A DNA stretch of 64,000 nucleotides from Limnanthes douglasii subsp. nivea (taxonomy: Eukaryota > Streptophyta > Magnoliopsida > Brassicales > Limnanthaceae): NCBI GenBank assembly GCA_036936605.1, contig JAUPFV010000004.1, positions 142,272,973 to 142,336,972 on the forward strand, given 5' to 3'. The translations under genes and the position numbers were made by a program. Shown here piece after piece: positions 32,706-44,935 of the stretch (the first letter of the stretch is position 1; each line of letters begins with the position of its first letter). The notes under the pieces are model-generated. The model saw only the letters and a list, made by a program, of their open reading frames with translations. It had not been told where the DNA came from and made no database searches.

Positions 32706-34440
32706 AGCTTTTCTTGACCGGAATAGTAACAACTAAAATACTAATTCATATAACATCTAAAATTCTAATTATTAAATAAGATAATTACATCAATTAATAG
32801 TTAAATCAACTCTAACAAATCCTTCCCTTAAACTGGATATGCCTCTAAAACAACTAGTTTAATCTTCTAGTGCTTGCACTCCAAGTGAACTTCAACACTT
32901 AACAAACATCTCTAGTTTCATTGGCTTGTTATTATATATGCAGCTTGTTCTTCTGTTCCACAATAAAATATATTTACAACTTCTTAATTTGTAAGATCTC
33001 GTAGGTAATGATATCTTACATTGATATGCTTCATGCACTTATGCATCACTGGATTCTTCGAGAGGTTAATTGAAAAGGTGTTGTTGCAATAAATTTCCAG
33101 ACACTCGGATTGTTCAGATGTGATTTGTTCCATAATTTCATTGAGCCAGACACAATGACAAGCAGAAGATATTGTAGTTATATACTCTCATTTGGTTGTA
33201 GAAAAATTAACTACCTCCTGTTTTCTTGAGGTCCAGCATATTGCAGCTTCATTATACATAAAAATATAACTTGAAGTGATTTTTCTATCATCGAGATCAC
33301 CAACATAATCACTGTCAATGTATGCTTTCACCTTTATCTTTGATCATCTCTTATAAAAAATGCCAAACTCCATTGTACCTTTTTAAGTATCGTAGAACTC
33401 CCGTAGCTTCCTGCATATGTCCATCAATTGGTTTGGCCATGAATCGAGACAATAAACAGACCACATAGATCATGATATGTTTTGTAACTGTGAGGTACAT
33501 TAGACAACCCACCAACTACTTATATAGAGTAGCATTGAATCTTTTTCCAGCTTATTCCTTTGAGAGTTTAGGACCTGAGACAATGAGATTTTTTACTGAA
33601 TTACGGTCTGTCATGCCAAACCTTTCGAGCACCTCATGAGTATATTTTTTATGTCTTAAGTGAATCCCATCTTGGTTTTGATGAATTTCAACACCAAGAA
33701 AGAACCTCATCAAACCAAAATCAGTCATCTCAAATTCTCGTGTCACTGACAACTTAAACTCTTCAATTAATTGTTCATTATTTCCAGTTAAAATTAAATC
33801 ATCTACATAGAGACTTACCATGATATACTTCACTTATTTTCTCTTAATGAATAAAGTGTGATAATGACTACTTCTTTTGAATCATTCTTGCTTGAAATAC
33901 CTATCTACCTGACAAAACCAAGCTCGGGGAGCTTGCTTCAAACCATACAAAGTTTTTTTGAGTCGATATACTTTGTCTTCTTCACATTTTTTTACAAAAC
34001 TCTATGATTGATTCACATACACCACTTCCTTCAATTATCCATATAAGAAGACACTTTTTACATCTAATTGATATAATTTCCAAATTCTGTGTGCAACAAC
34101 AACCAATAAAATTCTGACTATATCCCATCTTGCAACTGGTGGAAAAATACTTCATCACACTCAATGACTTCTTCTTGTGCATATCATTTCACCACCAATC
34201 CTACTTTGTTTTTATCCATCTTTCCATCTTCCTTTAATTTAGTCTTGAAAATCCATTTAATTCTAATTTTCTTTGCATTAACATAAAGAGTTATAAATTG
34301 AAATACTAATTTATAACATTTAAGATATTAATTCATATTATGTCTAACTATTAAATAAGATAATTAAATTAATTAAATTAAATCCATTCGATAGCCGTAC
34401 TATATTTTCTTGTCTAACATAATTACCTACCAAAATTTAT
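32706..34440 (-). mobile_element. Ty1/copia retrotransposon relic
   Basis: Minus-strand copia element with RT and RNase H. A purine tract (AAGGGAAGG on the minus strand, 32829-32821) is followed by TGTTAGAG at 32817, the expected polypurine tract and LTR start. A similar A/T-rich block (TTATCTTATTTAATARTTAGA) occurs near 32765 and again near 34350, where TGTTAGAC begins at about 34418, consistent with a decayed 5' LTR. Gag, protease and integrase are missing, so the interior suffered a large deletion. LTR borders are tentative. Confidence 0.7.
32900..34275 (-). pseudogene. Copia polyprotein 3' half: RT and RNase H
   Basis: Reading on the minus strand from 34275: AKKIRIKWIFKTKLKEDGK (start of the RVT_2 domain), then decayed sequence, then a 93-residue open frame (33833-33552) with the catalytic SLYVDDLILTGNN and FFLGVEIHQNQDGI. 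RNase H follows at about 33250-33000, with KQEVVNFSTTKCEYI, EIYCNN, LSKNPVMHKCMKHI and RYHYLR. Known copia order and spacing are kept. Several stops and shifts make it inactive. Confidence 0.85.
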
Positions 34441-34557
34441 AAACTTCGTTAAATTAGTATTTATGTTAGTTGGTTTAAATTATCTAAATTAGTATTTATG
34501 TTATTTCTATATTTATTAAAGCTTGATGGAGGTGGAAGCTTTTTGAAGAGACTCTAA

Positions 34558-34650
34558 CGTCAACGGCTGATACGCGTTGGGCGTCACGAGACTGTGGGTG
34601 ACGGTATTTCACGTCATAGTTGGTTAGACTTATTCCATGTAGCCACGTCA
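34558..34650. promoter_or_regulatory. Cluster of five TGACG motifs
   Basis: CGTCA at 34558-34562, 34582-34586, 34612-34616 and 34646-34650, plus TGACG at 34599-34603, all within 93 bases of an island that is GC-richer than its surroundings. TGACG is the core bound by TGA/bZIP factors. The island lies upstream of the copia relic on its coding strand and could be a former U3 enhancer, but no linked gene is seen. Confidence 0.4.
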
Positions 34651-34679
34651 CAGTCAGCTTACGTAACTGTGATCTCATT

Positions 34680-35188
34680 AGTTTATATTGATAATATTAT
34701 ATTAAATGATGGACCACATGAATTTTCATGATCCTATATTTTGCATGATGACACATTTGTGGAATTTTTCGGAAGAAAATTCTAAATTGGAGTTTCTAAC
34801 CTTTCGTAGATCAGCTAAATTGGAGTTTAAAACATCGCTTAAATCGGAGGAGTAAATCGATATTTTTTTTTAAAATATTTTTTTCTTAAAATATATTTGT
34901 TTGGGAATAAATTTGTGTTTACTATTTTAATATAACCTTTTTTTATAAAACTCATTAAAATATATTTATTTTATTTATATTATAATTTTCAATAAAAATC
35001 GATTAAAAAATTCGAGAAAAGAGAAAAGAGATTGACGCTCTAAGAATCATAATTTAAAAAAAAATCGTTTTCTATCCTCTCTTCAAATTAACATTTAAAC
35101 CCTAAATTAGAGTCCAAAAGTCGATTTCAACCTCAGTCAAAGCAAATAAGAGTCTAAATTATTGTCGATTTCAACGTCAGAGTAGATT
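34680..35188. other. AT-rich DNA with a small direct repeat
   Basis: GTCGATTTCAACCTCAG (about 35121) and GTCGATTTCAACGTCAG (about 35164) form a short direct repeat. Nothing else is recognised. Confidence 0.4.
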
Positions 35189-35775
35189 CACTCAGAATAT
35201 TTGGACATTTGCTAGTACTAAACTTGGCTTCCCTTTTTCACCTTTGTGTTGGCAATCTTGGATTAGCGAGGCGTCAAAATGGTCTAACTCTCGTGACCAT
35301 ATTCTTTGACGGACTTGCTTTGGCGTGGTCATTTACAACGTCTGGAAAGAGCGGAATTCAAGAATTTTTGGTTCCGCTCCTGCCCTGGATTCTCTAATCA
35401 CCCACCGTATAGTAGCAAATCTTCGATATAGGTTCTAGGGTACCAAGATTAGCTGGCCATAGTATTTAGATTGATTTATCTTCTTACTCTTCTTTTATAT
35501 ATGTAGGATTTTACTCTCGCTCCATGTCTGCTAGAGGACTCCCAGATGACCTCACTCCAGTAGAAGGGTCGAGCTTTGACTACGTCGAGTTATCATTCAG
35601 AGTTGTTTACGACTCCCTGTGTTTTCGTTGCATTTCTTTATCATTTGGTTTATCTTTGATTGTAGACTGTTAATCGGCTTAATTCAGGCGATTGTATCTC
35701 CTCGGGGTATGCCCCCGGTTTCTTGTATGAACTATTTACATTTATTTAAAAGTTTCTTTTCACCAAAAAAGAAGA
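35189..35775 (+). mobile_element. 5'-truncated LINE tail, plus strand
   Basis: Frames at 35189-35460 read SEASKWSNSRDHIL, VWKERNSRIFGSAPALDS and YRFXGTKISW, closely matching the C-terminal end of the LINE at 20 kb (DEASKWSNSQNHC, IWKERNSRIFGSSPALAS). A shared 3' UTR with CGGGGTATGCCCC and a short A-run at 35765-35770 follow. Only the last ~90 codons and the 3' UTR are present. Confidence 0.8.
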
Positions 35776-35811
35776 AGATCCAATCCACAAAAATTAGCTT
35801 CTTTATAGGAT

Positions 35812-36060
35812 AAGAATCATACTTGGTCACTAGAGCTAGTCACTTGTTTCAAAACAGCCACTCAAGTTATATTTTTATCAAAACTACCGTTTTATTCGGT
35901 TTTTTTACATTTATGGTCACTAGCGGTGACAAAAAATGTAAAAAAAAGACCAACAATAGTGACCACTGGTGCAACAAAATGACTATTTTGATATGAACAT
36001 TAGATAAATACCCGTTTTGAAATAAGTGACCAAATCCGGTGACTAACCATGATTTTTAAC
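35812..36060. mobile_element. MITE-like element with ~45-bp inverted ends
   Basis: The left end AATCATACTTGGTCACT, continuing to TAGTCACTTGTTTCAAAAC, is mirrored by the right end read inward (AATCATGGTTAGTCACC, TGGTCACTTATTTCAAAAC). The centre contains GGTCACTAGCGGTGAC. A related copy lies at about 62599-62841. No target-site duplication could be fixed. Confidence 0.65.
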
Positions 36061-36294
36061 CCTTCTTTAGATCCAGAATTACGCCTCATCTTCTTCCAAG
36101 AAAGAACTACTATCTCAGAAGGTTTTTTTTCCTCAAGAGAAGATTTTCCTCTTGAAGACATACAATTAGAGCTCCAAATCGACTATACAACTGTAATTGA
36201 TGGATGGTCTATCATTTCAACCTTCCTCAAAGGACGAGTCTATATCAAATCGATACATTAACAAGAAAGAAACTACTGAAGCCATTGAAACCCT

Positions 36295-37625
36295 AGTCTC
36301 AAAATCAAGAAATATGGAACAGATCGAAGCAACAAAAAGATACTCCAAAGGAAGAATACCCAACTCTTCCTAAAAAACAGAATAACATTGATGTCATTCT
36401 CCAACCACAGGAGGTCAGGAATAACCTAATATTCAAAGAGTCATCAACTGAATATCATTAAAGACAGTCTCAATATAATGGCTTCAATTCAAAATCACTT
36501 GCGGAGGTCACAAGAATCAAAAGAGACACCTTCATTCATGACAAGGTCAAATACGAAGAAAAAGAAAACTACAAAGCAATCATTTTTCCAGAAAAAAATA
36601 AAAACTATCATCTTTCTGTTTTTAAGTTTACTATAGTAGCTGAAGTTTCTTATGGTACACCAAAATTAAAAATTTCTTGGATTTAACCCTAGAAAGAGAG
36701 TCCAATAACTCATGTATGGGGTTTTTTCCCTAGTATCCTTGAATATTTGTATAAAAATGGTACCATTAAAAACATTGCAAAGATATTAGGTACCCCTCTT
36801 TCAATTTGGGTACCTAATAAAAACCGATCAAGCTTTAATTATCGTAAAGCTTAGCTTGAATTAGATATATCCAAACTCATACCCAAAAGATCTGGATAGG
36901 TTTTGGGAAGAAAGATGGATATTGACAAGATATCACCTATGGTGATATGCCACCCTATTATCAAACTTGTAAGCACATAGGATATAAAATATCAAATTCT
37001 AATAAGTTTTCTACAAACAAAGATATAATAATTACAAAAGATAAACATAAAACAAGTGAATAAGATAAAATCAACAATTTGAACACAAATCCTCATAAGA
37101 AAATTTGGGTTCAAAAAATCAAATCTGTTATTAAAAAATAATTAAAACCAAAATAATAACATAAATCTCTCTCCTACAACCTATATAAATATGGACTGTA
37201 ATGGAAATCCAAAATCTGTTAAAACTGAGATAAATAATATAAACTATACTCCTTTAGACTCCAACTACACCCTTAAGTCAATCAATATTGAAAACATCAA
37301 GAATAAGGACAATTATAATGAAATTTTTTAGGAAAATGATCCAACATTAAAACTTGACTCTCCAGAGGTCTCTAGTAACGAGATAATAGAATCCATTCAT
37401 ACAATAGAATTAGGAAACATGTTCACTTCCTCAAATGAATTATAAAATTATGAAAACTCTCAAGAATACCTTAAAAAAACTTCAATATGAAGCCTTCCAC
37501 TTTCACTAATACTTGAAACGATTTTTAAATTGAAAGATAGAAAAAACACCATAAGTAAAGGACTAAAAAAAACAAAGCTTACAAATGACCAATTATATCA
37601 AAGATATTAGATTTTAAAGTATATT
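36295..37625 (+). pseudogene. LINE ORF1 relic (DUF4283, zinc-knuckle region)
   Basis: Recognisable by alignment with L1 ORF1. EEYPTLPKKQNN and KSLAEVTRIKR form the N-terminal part. DUF4283 follows at about 36640-36900 (YLYKNGTIKNIAKILGTPLS, IWVPNKNRSS, LELDISKLIPKRSG). After that comes a degraded zinc-knuckle region near 36950 and a Lys-rich tail. Many in-frame stops and shifts are present. Confidence 0.75.
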
Positions 37626-37650
37626 CCAGATCCTATAACTCAATATTCAA

Positions 37651-40600
37651 ATGACATTAACTGTTTTAAATTGGAATGCTCGTGGAATAGGAAAATAAAT
37701 AACAACTCGTAGACTAAAATCTACAATTAAAGTTGAAAAATAGCTTTCATTTCTCTGCAAGAGCCAATGATATTGTTGGACAAACTTGATAAAGTCTCAA
37801 ACACACTTGGCTTCAAATTTGGTTGTGCTAATATAAATAATAAAATATGGATACTATGGAAAGATGAGTTGCAGGTTAAGAATCTTCTTAACTATGAACA
37901 ACTAATTTATTTGATGGTCAACTATTCATCTTTGAACATATAATTTTTAGTTACAATAATATATGCCAAATGTTCAAGAATACAAAGGCTTTAACTTTGG
38001 GATAAACTAAGAGAAATACCATAAACTAGCTAAGAATGACTGATTGTAGGTGATTTTAATGTTATAACTAAAGATGTAGAGTAACTTTCTTGTTCAACTC
38101 TCTGTTTGAAAAGAATTTATGAATTTAATAATATGTTCATTGACTATAAATTAGAAGTTCCAGGTTTATCTGGATCTAAGTTCACACGGTCTAACAACAA
38201 TAAATGGAAACGTCTCGATAAAGTATGGTATAATGTAATTTGGAGAGACTTTTTTTATATCACAAAGGTAAAATCTTTGGCCATAACTGGTTTAGACCAT
38301 TCACATTTGTGTATATCAATTTCATTAGCCAATAATAAACCAATAAGTCCATTCAAATTCCTTAATACGTGGACTCTCAATAATAAATTCCTCAAAATAA
38401 TAGAAGTCAATTGGCAATAGAACCTTACCGGTCACCCCATTAATATATTTTTATCAAAGGTCAAAATACTAAAACAAAGACTAAAAATCTAGAACAGAGA
38501 TACTTTTGGTAACATATTTGATAGTATACCCCAAATATAAGATGTATTTAAATTTATTGAATATTATTTTGAGAAAACTAAAAGTTTAGAGGGTAAAATC
38601 AAATTAGCTAAAGTTTAAGCAACTCATTCAAACCTACTTGCCAAAGAAGAATCATTTTTCTAACAAAAAAGCTCTAAAAATGGTTTAAACAAGGTGTTAG
38701 GAACACAATTTGGTTTCATATTTATTTTTAAAAGAGAAGAAATAAAAATAACTTCCATGGAATAAGAATTGATGGATCAAGGACTGAAGATCAACCCTTA
38801 TTAAGGAACTCTACTGTTGAACATTTTAAAGATTTTTTATCCTCTCAAGCTAATCCTCTTGATATAGCTAACCTTCAGGTGATTATACTAGAAATTATAA
38901 CACCTCAAGATAACTAATTTGTTTTAGCACCTCTACCATTGAAGAAATATTCAACTCAATGCACAATCTCAATTAAAACAGTGTAGCTGGAGTTGATGCC
39001 AATCATTTAAAATTATCTGTGTAAAGCTATTTTGCTTATTTCACAGGTTAAATTTCTCTCAAAGACATTTATGCTCAAGAATTCAGATATAAAATTCTTT
39101 CTACAGTCTTTCACGAAATTTTGTCTATAATCATTAATCTAAGATTAGTTGAACTCCTACCCAAAGTTATATTTGAAGTTCATGGTGATTTTTTCAAACA
39201 CATAAACATCCATGATAATATATTAATAACTTATGAACTCACACATGATGTTAATAAGAAAATAAGAGGTAGCATAAATTAGATACGACTAAAGCTTTTG
39301 ATAAAATCTTTTATACTTTCATTTTCACTATTATGAAAGCATTTGGATTTAATCATCAATTCACTACATTAATAAAAAAAAGTATAGATTCATTTACCTA
39401 GTTCATAATCATTAATGGAACTCTACATGGCTACTTTAAATCATTAGATTGAGTAAGGGAGGGTGATCCATTGTCACCTAACCTTTTGATAATTACTGAA
39501 GAATATTTACTTAGAAGTATCAAAAAATTATTTCATGATGATATCTTTATGAGATATCATTCTAGAAGTAATGTAAACATCCATTGTCTTACATATGCTA
39601 ATGATCTCATCATTTTTATGATGGATCATCTAATAATGTTAAGAAACTATGTTTATTCTTTGAATACTACCAAACACTCTCCGGAAAGCTAATAAATAAA
39701 CAAAAAAACAACTTTTATCTCCTCTAACAAAATGTCAATACACATGATTAAATATATTGAAATAATAACCGGATTCAAACACAGTTATCTTCCATTCAAG
39801 TATCTTGGTATTATAATTCATCCAAGTAATAAATTATGTTACTTTGATGAATGAGTAACATAAATAAGAAATAAAATATTGGATTGGGACAGTAAAAAGC
39901 TATATTTTGGTGGAATGTTGGTACTAATTCAATCAATCATTCTAACTATTCATATATACTATATACAAAGGTATATTCTTCCCAATTCAGTTTTAAGTAG
40001 AATCAATATACTAATCAATAAAATTATATAAGGATCTAGTGAAGATAATAAAACCATAATCTGGTCAAGCTTATTTAGTGTATGTAATCTTTTTTAAGGA
40101 GGGAGGTCTCAATTTAAGAAAGTTAAATAACATACAACTATCATTCTCATGCAAACTTTGGCTAAATTTGATAGACCAAAGGACTCTATGGTCAAAACTA
40201 ATGCATTCAATTTACTGTCTTTTAAAACATCATCTAAAAACAAAAATAAAATCAACTCACTCAGAAACTTTGAAAAGACTAATTAATATTAGAAAAACCA
40301 CGGAAAACTTTATATATTGGAATGTAGGAAAAGACAACATAAAATTCTTGTCAAAGAGATGAAACCATACTAAGCCCTTAACCAAACTTTCTTATAATGA
40401 AAATAATAATTCGTATAAAGAAGAGAAAATCATAGATTATTCGCAAAATGACTCTTGGATATTGATAAATTAAAAGATATAATCATATCATCAGAGATTA
40501 ACAAAATACTAAAATTCACAATCCATGAAGAAAGAGAAGACACAATCTTATGGAATGCTTCTTCTAAGGGATACTAAATTATAAAGACACATGGAGCAAT

Positions 40601-41620
40601 ATTAGAAATCATAGGGCTCGATCTATTTTATTCAAGAAAATTTAGAATAACATAACTTCAAATAAGTGTTCATTTACTCTTTGGATATTACTCAAAAGGG
40701 TGATATCAATAGATACAGTCCTTAAAAAGAAACATTTCAATGTTGCTTCCAAATTCCAATCTTGTAATAACATTGAATCTTTAAATCACATGTTCATCAT
40801 TTATAACATTTCCTGGGAAGTATGGGAATACTTCGCAGAATTATTTGGAATTATGATAAGAAAACATATGACAATTCATCACTTGATTAACTCTTGGTTC
40901 CTTTTAACCAATAAAACTACTCATATTAGAACTATGTTGCCTTCAATAATATTTTGGAAAATCTGGTCTGCTAGATACAAATAAAAATACAATGATCTAA
41001 AGATACCGACGAATAAGATAGTAGAAAAGATAATATATATTCTCACAAAACTTGAGTACTTCAATCTCATCAAAAAAAAATATTAGTCTAGATATATCAA
41101 AATATCTTATAAATTAGGGTTCTTTAACCATCTATTTACTAATAAGAACGTCATAATAGTCAAACGGAATTCACCAAAAAATAATAGACTAAAACTTAAT
41201 TGCGTTGGAGTTTGCTTATCTAATGGGGAAGCAAGTAGTGAAATTATAGTCAGAAATAATAAATGTGAAATGGTTAACTATATAAGTAGACTGTGTGGTA
41301 AATAAACTCTAATAATTGGTGAAACAAGAGCTCACTTGAATGATATGATTCTAAGTAAAAAAAGTGTATAGATGTGTTTGAGATTCTTAGTAGTGGTAAA
41401 GCTCAATGGTCTATAATCAATTATTGCAGAAAATTAATTGGTTCATCGTTAACTACAAGACTAATATATAAAGAACAAAATTATGATGTTGACTAGGTTG
41501 CTAAATGGACTTTAAATTGTAAAACAAAATTGAGTTTAATATCAATCAAGCCCCTACTTCATTAGGATCTATACCATTACTAAAAAGTTTACATGTTGGA
41601 TATCTGAGAATCAACAACTA
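37651..41620 (+). pseudogene. LINE ORF2 relic: endonuclease, RT, zf-RVT, RNase H
   Basis: Begins MTLTVLNWNARGIGK at 37651. The endonuclease continues through VGDFNVITK (about 38047) and a frame at 38106-38420 with SKFTRSNNNKWKRLDKVWYN and GLDHSHLCI, where L1-type enzymes have SDHCP. RT has DTTKAFDK (39284) and GDPLSPNLLIITEEYLLRS (39471 on). The catalytic FADD is replaced by YANDL (about 39594-39608). A zf-RVT stretch at 40700-40984 (CNNIESLNHMFIIYNISWEVW) and RNase H remnants at 41190-41520 follow. It is dead, but it still has the RT segment that L1 lost near 3900. Confidence 0.82.
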
Positions 41621-41760
41621 AGATTATTCTATTTAGAACTCAATCATTAAAGTCACTTGCCTTAAAATATCTTTGATACTACCTAATTATTATCACTAAT
41701 CACTCTACATGCAGAGTTATGTTTTCCTTGATAGTCTATTATATTTTTTTTTATTTTTGT

Positions 41761-42104
41761 AGGTTCAAAGATGAATATCAAGATCAAGGTTGTTCGTTAC
41801 AAGGTTGCTGGCTGCTGATATCTTAACCTTAAGAATGTTGAATGTTGGTTACTAATTGACATGGACTTTATGAAGCCTTATTTCCTTTGAATTAAGATCA
41901 ATCATCATGAATATGAAGTTCAAGGTAAATAAAAAGTTTAGTATATGTATGGTTATTTAGAAATTGGCATATGGCCATAGAATAATTGAACAAGTTGGTT
42001 CTTTTTTCTAATGTATAAACCAAGTCTAATTCTATTATTAATAAAGGTTTGTTTTATGAAAAATAATAAATAAAGATCGGTTAGATAAATTTAAATTTTT
42101 TTTT
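41761..42104. other. AT-rich spacer, nothing recognised
   Basis: No coding frame or repeat recognised between the LINE relic and the next LINE tail. Confidence 0.4.
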
Positions 42105-42545
42105 ATAAAATTAAATTTTTGTTTTTGGTAGTAAAAATATTAAATAAAAATATAAACGGTTCTTCTAACATAGAACATATTCCGAACTGGAATTAAGAAC
42201 TGTACAAAAGAGCAGTATAAAAGTAAATGAGTCCTAACATGATAAAAACCAAAATAAGTGAGAATAAATGAAAATGTGAAAAACCAACATAATCAATGTG
42301 ACAAAGTTGTGGGGTCAAAAAACATGTGAGCAAAACAACATATCAACTAGAGAGGGATGATTGCAAGCTGCAAAAACATAAATAAAAAACAAACTTAATT
42401 TAAAATATTTTGGGTACGCAAGACCACTTTGATTTCCACGAATCTGAACCGAAAATCGGAAAGCATACGACACAAAATTGCAAAAGCAGAAATCGAAGAA
42501 AGTTAAAAATTCTATTGTTTATCTCCTTCAAAATATGGTAAATAT
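42105..42545 (-). mobile_element. LINE 3' fragment
   Basis: Matches the 3' UTR and last codons of the LINEs at 24.4 and 27.4 kb (CCTAACATGATAAAAACC, AATCAATGTGACAAA, GAATCTGAACCGAAAATCGG). Only about 440 bases remain. Confidence 0.7.
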
Positions 42546-42875
42546 ATATGCCAAATAAGCACGTTATATATTCATCTTTATATATTTTTAATATGCGAAT
42601 AGTAATTTTAGAAAAACATTTATTTTAAATATGAGAAAATAATTCAAGCCATATAATTTTCTTAACTTTATTTACGTCGAAGAAGATGCAAAAAAAAACT
42701 CATAAACTAAGCGTTCGATTAATTAATTACTCGTTTAAATTTTAATTTTTAAAATTTTGCGAGGTCGAATCATTTCAATCATAAAATCTGGATACATATA
42801 TTTCAAATCATATTTATAAAAAAAGTAGGACTATAAACATGTAGGGTAATTTTATCCAAATTCATTTCTTCATAT
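42546..42875. other. AT-rich DNA, nothing recognised
   Basis: No feature supported. Confidence 0.4.
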
Positions 42876-43285
42876 TTTTTTAATTTATAATTCTCGCGAG
42901 ACTATTATACATGGTGTGAATATACATCGTATTAGAGTGATATCAATATTAATATATCAACAGTAAAAAATTTATCATAAATTTTTACTCGACCAATCGG
43001 TATATACACACCAAACTAGACATAAAACTAAGATTGAAAAAGATTAGATATTATCCACCTTCAGGTATTGGTCGTAATAAAAGATTTCAAGTTTATATTT
43101 ATAATTCAATCTCCTTATTTTTTTCAATTTATAATTCTTGGTGTGAATATACATCGTATTCGACTAATCGTTAATATTAATATATAAATAAAAAAAAATA
43201 TATCATAAATTTTTACTCGACCAAGTGCTATATACACACCAAACTAGAAATGTTTGGAAAAAAGATTAAAAAAGATTAGATATTA
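42876..43285. repeat. Dispersed direct duplication, ~180 bp x 2
   Basis: 42876-43053 and about 43117-43285 share TGGTGTGAATATACATCGTATT, ATCATAAATTTTTACTCGACCAA, TATACACACCAAACTAGA and AAAAAGATTAGATATTA in order, with substitutions and small gaps. Confidence 0.75.
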
Positions 43286-43679
43286 TAAAACTTTTCAAGT
43301 TTAAATTATGGTTTTAAATTTTCATTCATACTATATACATTAAGTTTAAGTCGTGAAACTAACATATCGGCCCAAAGGAAGGTTGTTGGTGGATTGATGC
43401 TCATGCGTCAAATAATTTGGTTTCAAGACCAGTCACTGAAGGCCCGTTAGAATATTAAGTCACTCAAGATGAATATTATCTTCCACATATGGAACAAAAT
43501 AAAAAAAATCAAATAACTTCAAACTCTACCTCCTCAAGAAAATATAAAGTTAATAAATAGTATCCTTAAGAATTTTCATAGAGATAAGAAGAGTACTAGA
43601 TCTTTTAAGCATAAAGTGTGTTTTTGAGAACATAAATATTCATATGGGAAACGGTAAACGATTCGTCGTGTTTCTATAA
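43286..43679. other. AT-rich DNA upstream of a copia relic
   Basis: May include decayed copia sequence between integrase and RT, but no motif is clear. Confidence 0.3.
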
Positions 43680-44935
43680 AGCCAGGAAGAGTTATAATTC
43701 TGACTTATGAATCAACGCTACAAAGGAAAAGTATAAGTTAATGCAAGATAACATCATTTGGGAGCTTATCCCATTACATTAAGAATGAATTCAATTGATT
43801 GCAAGTGTGGTTACAAAAACTAAACCAAATTCCAAGGATAATATGAAGAGACATAAGATGCTAAATGTGACAATAATATATACTCAACATAAAATAATTA
43901 AATTTAAGAAAACATGCTCTTAAGTTTTCATGAATGAATCAGTTAGAAAAGTCATGACACTTATAGCTCACTTTAATATAAAGCTTCATCAAATGGATGT
44001 TAAGATTGTTTTTCTTAAGAAGTGACATTAAAGAAAACGTTATTTATGGTGCAACCTCAGAATTTTGTAATAAGTGATTCAAAGTCTATAGTATGCAAAA
44101 GTAAGAAATTCATTTATGGGCTCAAACATGCTTCTCTACAGTTATTTGGTTTTGAGATGAACTCGATTAAGGACTATGGTATCACAGCTTAAGTGAGAGT
44201 AAGTTTATAATTTTAGTACGTCATTGAATACCTCTATTTTAAAATGAGAAAAAAAAATAAGTGTAAGTCAATTTCCAAATACAAACTTTGAGATTAAGAA
44301 AATGAAAAATGTTCCATATACTTTGGCAGCCGGGAGTCTAATCTATTTTCAAGTTTGTACAAGGCCGTACATTGGTTGTGTTGTCCGGTTAATAAAAAGG
44401 TATGTATATAATTGGTCAATAAGACTCTCTGGTATAAGAAACAAAAAAATGAGACATGTTGACATATAAAAATTCGGGATAATCTAGAGATCAATGAGTA
44501 TTTTGACTCATATTTTAGTAGGTTGTATGGGCACAACTGCTAGCACTTAATGCATCATATTCTTATTAGTTGAAGGTATAACATTTTGGAAAAATATAAA
44601 GAAAAACTAGTTATATAATCTCTATGGCAGTGCAATTTCTTGAATACTTTTAAAACATCCACCTAATAATTATAGTTATAGAATTAATTAATTATAGAAT
44701 AAATACAAAGTCTATGATCTTATAATAATTATAAAGTTAAACTTAAATAATAAGTTATGTTTAAAGTCCAAACACATAGTTATCAAGTTCTTGTCTATTA
44801 AAAGAGACTTCAGAGACGTCAAATAAGTATAAAACATATCAGCACAAACTACATAGTAGAAGATCCTCTTATGAAAGTAGTACTACCTTTAGGTTTTATG
44901 GAATACACCATTCATATGTGCATTATTTATTGATA
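43680..44935 (+). pseudogene. Ty1/copia pol relic (RT to 3' end)
   Basis: Plus-strand copia polyprotein remains spread over frames. EKYKLMQDNIIWELI leads to the RT start (about 43730-43790), then KTKPNSKDNMKRHKM, TLIAHFNIKLHQMDVKIVFL (43960-44018), and KSKKFIYGLKHASLQLFGFE (44096-44155), all standard RVT_2 landmarks. Next come MKNVPYTLAAGSLIYFQVC and TRPYIGCVVRLIKRY (44302-44400). The last piece, VEDPLMKVVLPLGFMEYTIH (about 44855-44915), matches the copia C terminus. The YVDD active-site segment is missing between about 44160 and 44290. A short purine tract (CAAAGGGAG, 44948-44956) could precede a 3' LTR. Confidence 0.8.

Larger units (their letters stand above)
36061..41760 (+). mobile_element. 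Ancient full-length relative of LINE L1
   Basis: Plus-strand LINE relic of about 5.7 kb with the same domain order, ORF junction and 3' end sequence (SLHVGYLRI against SINLGYLRL) as L1 at 0.5-6.3 kb. Stops are very frequent, many of them TAA/TAG where L1 has CAA, CAG or GAA codons. It starts directly beside the MITE at 35812-36060. No target-site duplication was recognised. It is far older than L1. Confidence 0.85.
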
